In this document: positions 61,026 to 64,000 of the stretch, piece after piece
Layout: each line of letters starts with the position of its first letter
How positions within the stretch are numbered: position 1 is the stretch's first letter
Assembly (NCBI GenBank): GCA_025716855.1
Contig: JAIXMQ010000039.1
Location: forward strand, 124,001 to 188,000
Source of the DNA: Pilaira anomala
Lineage: Eukaryota; Mucoromycota; Mucoromycetes; Mucorales; Mucoraceae
Direction of reading: 5' to 3'
DNA: 64,000 bases
Program-made: the position numbers and the translations under genes
The notes under the pieces: generated by a model
The model's database searches: none
What the model was told of the DNA's origin: nothing
Seen by the model: the letters and a program-made list of their open reading frames with translations, nothing else

Positions 61026-62156
61026 TTCAAATTGAAAATTATCTAAATCATTAGAATCATTAAATTATTAGAGGCATCATCGCTACAATAGACTTCAAAT
61101 TCAGTAATTTGATGAATATCTGAAGCGGAATGATTAGAGACGGTGGTATCAATATCAAGACCAGCTTCAACGTTAGAAGTTTGAAGACTATCAGAAGCAT
61201 TGAATATATATTAGAGTTTAGGTATTGGAGGTATCCTTATAAAGACCAGCTTCAGCTGTAGCAGTACGAAGACTCTCTGAAGTGTCATGGAAGACTTCAT
61301 CATCAAGATCAGCGTCACTGTCAAGTTAAGAGAGGGTAGCATCATTATGATTTTCCAGTCACTATAATAAAAGTGTATCAGTATAAATGAACTTGTATTT
61401 TTTTTAAAAAAAAAAATTACCTTCAGTATGAAGACTGTCTGGATGAATGTTCTCTTTGTGATCTGTACCACCAGAGAAGGTTAACTTTGATTTGGTATCA
61501 TTAGTGTTTTGCACCTCATTATGAGTTATTGGATATAACCTAAGGGTCCAGGCTTGAGACGTTTGGTATTAAGAGGGACTTCACCTTCAAACTTTCGCTT
61601 TTGATGAGGATGATGAGCCAATAGCTGAAGAAGATGCAGAGGAAGAATGTATTATATGCAGAAGAAGAAGAGGAGAGAGGAGGAATAAGAAGGAGTTGTT
61701 ATTGTTGGTATGTATAGGAGAAGAAGAGTGATGATCACCTTTCATATGTTTATATGAAGATAAAATGGTATTTCTTCTCTTTCTTTTCGTTTGCCTAATA
61801 TGGTAGTATTTGGTTCATTTGAAGAGAAGAGGAGAAATTATTATTTGCGCAGTAATATTTTGTTGTTGTTGTTGTACTTGACGTCTTTGAGTAATTATGC
61901 GTTGCTTTCGAAGGTCTTCCATGTCAACACCTAACATAGACCATTCGGATGGGTTTTCAAGCCCTGCTTCAACGAAAAAATCATAAGCACTGTCATCAAG
62001 GACCATGTCTTTATTTTGTTGTTGTTCCAAGTCATGAAGATCAATTATTGAACTTGTACTGTCTGGGGAATTGGGTCCAACACCATGAGAAGCAAAGTCT
62101 TCTCTGTTACCTGTGTTATTATTATTATCTTTGGTATAATATCTTGTTCTGGACAT
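58076..62156 (-). CDS. ULS1-like RING-finger SNF2 translocase (SUMO-targeted), many apparent frameshifts
   Basis: From the ATG at 62154-62156 ([11 protein letters not shown]) to the TAG at 58076. The N-terminal part has several SUMO-interaction motifs: [47 protein letters not shown]. The SNF2 core follows: [20 protein letters not shown] (Walker A), [51 protein letters not shown] and [16 protein letters not shown] finger is inserted: [20 protein letters not shown] with CKEC and CPQC. Then [20 protein letters not shown] and [20 protein letters not shown]; the end is [12 protein letters not shown]. This order is that of Uls1/Rad5-type translocases that strip or ubiquitylate SUMO conjugates on chromatin. 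The frame breaks about every 50-150 bases, nearly always by one missing base in a short homopolymer. Either a recent pseudogene or consensus errors. Confidence 0.8.
60973..61022. repeat. Poly-T run of about 50
   Basis: An uninterrupted T run within a probable intron of the ULS1-like gene (poly-A on the coding strand). The next base after it begins TTACC, the complement of a GTAA donor. Confidence 0.9.
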
Positions 62157-62940
62157 GATGGGTAAAATAAAAAAATAAAATATGGCAAAGAAGAAGAAGA
62201 AAAGAGAAATGAAAAGAAAGAAAAAAAAAAGGGCGTTTTGTTTACTTGAAGTAAAAGTCACAACTGATGACGCCCGTATTCGCTCACCCAGAAAAGTTAA
62301 ATAAGAGAAATAAAAAGCAATTGAAGAGATCAAGTTTTTAGCAGCAGCACTCTTTGGTAAATATATGTTGGCTTGTTAATACGAAGTAATGACATGAAGG
62401 AACTAACATCGGGGTTAATTATATTATATCTCCTTTTTGTTATATATATGCATCTTGTGCATTCAAAGGACCGTGCTTTTTTTTTGATAGAATACAGAAA
62501 AGCTTTTGAAAGTAGATGGTATAACTATTCTCATTTGATTTGTTGTACGATATATAGTACTTTACAGTTATTCATATGCTTATTCTCTTGTTTGCACAAA
62601 TTAAACATGATGATACCTAAATCTGACAACTAGTATTAAAGAAGAAGTTAAAGATACAAGTATATGATATATACATTGTGTGTATATGAATGTATTCTCA
62701 TTGTCCAATACCAGATTATGTCATGAAGACAACTAGATTGCCATAGTAACTATTTTCAAAAAGATCATCTCTTTCAAAGCAAGTGACAACCTAGACTTTT
62801 CGTACTACATAAAAAAAAAAGTTTATTTATGATTTTAATGCAAGTTACATATTTGATCCATCCAAGGAAGGTGTTCTTTAACCCTCATGTAAAAGATAAA
62901 AGACTATTTATTGGACGTAGAAAATAGGTATTTTTTTATT
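62157..62940. other. Intergenic region 5' of the ULS1-like gene
   Basis: Holds the ULS1 promoter at its left. An 86-codon plus-strand frame at 62373-62633 is hydrophobic and without domain or codon signal. No other feature seen. Confidence 0.4.
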
Positions 62941-62943
62941 AAA

Positions 62944-63213
62944 TTAGGCATTTTTGGATAGAGGTCGGTAGATATTATTTAGTAAATGATCCAAATCTTT
63001 AGGCAAAGGTAATTCAGCATCTTGATTAACTAATCTATAATTTTCAAGACGTTCCACTTGATGACACAATCCAGACAAGTACAAATTACGTTCTTTTTTT
63101 GGAGAGAAACTATATCTTTGTCTGTTATAAGCGGGACGATCCATAGACTTGACCAGCAAGTCAGTTGTATCTTTAAGTTCTTGTATTAATAATTGTTCAT
63201 GTGATAACCATTC
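62944..63213 (-). CDS. Terminal exon of an unrecognised gene
   Basis: A clean 90-codon minus-strand exon, preceded by the acceptor CTTATTTAG (63214-63222), starts EWLSHEQLLIQELKDTTDLL, continues SPKKERNLYLSGLCHQVERL and ends NNIYRPLSKNA. It is helical, charged and of normal composition, so it is probably real. The preceding exons would lie beyond the mariner-like element that begins at 63309, meaning that this element sits in an intron or has cut the gene. I do not recognise the family. Confidence 0.5.
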   Translation of the reverse strand, partial: EWLSHEQLLIQELKDTTDLLVKSMDRPAYNRQRYSFSPKKERNLYLSGLCHQVERLENYRLVNQDAELPLPKDLDHLLNNIYRPLSKNA

Positions 63214-63308
63214 CTAAATAAGAAACACATGCAAATTGATTTATTTCATGCAAAAGTGTCATTTGTGACACGTATCCTTTTTAAATTCCCTCCGTGATTT
63301 TACCACTA

Positions 63309-64000
63309 CTGGATTTCCCACTGTTTTTGGGACTCGGTTTGAAAATTGGAATATTTATTATTTTTAAAAAAAAAACTATAGCATCTGCTCTTCAGCTAAG
63401 CAACGAGAAAAAAAAGATACAGAATGTCTTATCCATCCTCTACAATCACTCAAAGTTACTTTAGAACATGATTCTAATATTCTTGGTGTGAGAGTATCCT
63501 TGCCATCGATAGGAGATCTTTTGATACCTGCCTTAACCTTAGACCAAAACTCTTCGATAGGATTCAAAAATGGGGAGTATGGTGGCAAGTAAACACACTT
63601 ATAACCCCTACTGACAATATAATCATTCATAACCTTATCTCTTGGTCCATGGATTGGGGCATTATTCATTACTAGGTAAAAACCTTGCATCTTATTTTTA
63701 TCCAAAACATCCATGACGTTGCAAAGGTAAGCTAAGTAATGGCTGGTATTGGTACCTTTCGTGATTTTGACAGCCTTTCCGTCGAGCTTTCTCTTTTTAG
63801 CATTAGTCGCCGAAGTGGGTTTTCTTAACGATATATCTATAACTCCAGCAGAAGATATAGCTCCTAAAATTTTTATGGATGTACCTCTGTTCGTAGGTAC
63901 AATGGTCTTAGCAGGCTTTCCTTTTGCAGACCATCCTCTATTTCTCACTATATGTAAATTGAAGCCTGCTTCATCTAAAAACACACAGTTGCGCTCAAAA
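63309..64000 (-). mobile_element. Mariner-like element, copy 2 (runs off the window)
   Basis: The end CTGGATTTCCCACTGTTTTT at 63309, preceded by TA, is the same as that of copy 1. The transposase reads leftward and its stop is at 63376. In this copy the subterminal region between the end and the stop is about 60 bases shorter than in copy 1, and it has the ACTCGGTTTGAAAATT variant seen in the left arm of copy 1. The other end is beyond the window. Confidence 0.9.
63376..64000 (-). CDS. Mariner-like DDE transposase, copy 2, N-terminus outside the window
   Basis: The minus strand is open from the window edge to the stop at 63376. It reads CVFLDEAGFNLHIVRNRGWS, GAISSAGVIDISLRKPTSAT, MQGFYLVMNNAPIHGPRDKV and LPPYSPFLNPIEEFWSKVKA. 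It differs from copy 1 at only a few residues (for example SIKILG/SITILG, GVID/GFID, KPTS/KPIS). The second catalytic position is again Asn (MNNAPIH), so both copies share the change. The part inside the window is intact; whether the N-terminus is intact cannot be seen. Confidence 0.85.
   Translation of the reverse strand, partial: FERNCVFLDEAGFNLHIVRNRGWSAKGKPAKTIVPTNRGTSIKILGAISSAGVIDISLRKPTSATNAKKRKLDGKAVKITKGTNTSHYLAYLCNVMDVLDKNKMQGFYLVMNNAPIHGPRDKVMNDYIVSRGYKCVYLPPYSPFLNPIEEFWSKVKAGIKRSPIDGKDTLTPRILESCSKVTLSDCRGWIRHSVSFFSRCLAEEQML

Overview
The window looks like nuclear DNA of a filamentous early-diverging fungus, most likely Mucoromycota (Mucorales). This is inferred from very AT-rich DNA, short GT-AG introns with long poly-T/poly-A runs, compact conserved genes, and mobile-element families that I associate with this phylum. 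No rRNA or tRNA gene was recognised.

Housekeeping genes in order: the 3' part of MON2 (1-3991, +); a CYS-3-type bZIP factor with a poly-His/poly-Gln tract (4437-5480, -); an F-box protein (11013-12299, -); a BOI-like SH3-SAM-PH protein ending in a calponin-homology-like domain (16208-18876, +); TYW3-like wybutosine synthesis protein (24487-25463, +); Ran GTPase (26761-27768, +); ubiquitin-eL40 fusion (28336-28909, -); ORC5 (29247-30814, +); a PAK-type kinase with two CRIB motifs (30886-33312, -); PAN3 (34053-36519, +); a mitochondrial two-RRM protein (36569-37636, -); ribosomal protein eL28 (39322-39906, +); a small mitochondrial membrane protein (40002-40271, -); RNA polymerase I subunit RPA43 (47749-48712, -); a branched-chain aminotransferase (49501-50765, +); a ULS1-like RING/SNF2 translocase (58076-62156, -); and the last exon of an unknown gene (62944-63213, -). 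For MON2, BOI, TYW3, Ran, ubiquitin-eL40, ORC5, PAK, PAN3, the RRM gene, eL28, RPA43 and the aminotransferase I resolved the exons by eye. In the complete ones the exon lengths add to whole codons, so the sequence is good there.

Between these genes lie accessory blocks of decayed mobile DNA: about 9.3-10.7 kb (LINE tail, recombinase-like fragment), 12.8-13.8 kb (Tc1-like relic), 19.4-21.9 kb (unknown accessory gene split by an inverted-repeat element), 41.1-47.5 kb (Helitron/Fanzor block plus a MITE), 52.7-57.2 kb (nuclease-like accessory gene, LINE fragment and a complete 1.54-kb mariner-like element), and 63.3 kb to the end (second copy of that mariner-like element).

The most interesting object is at 41118-42650 on the minus strand. 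It is a Fanzor (eukaryotic TnpB homologue, RNA-guided nuclease) gene next to a Helitron PIF1-type helicase on the same strand. All three RuvC catalytic acids and the zinc finger can be seen, but only after adding a C-terminal exon (41118-41315) that has no ATG of its own, and after allowing frameshifts in A tracts. Other points of interest are the kinase with twin CRIB motifs and altered HRD/DFG motifs, the CH domain on a BOI protein, a SUMO-targeted translocase gene whose sequence is broken at many points by apparent one-base homopolymer losses, and a mariner family in which both copies carry the same catalytic Asp-to-Asn change.
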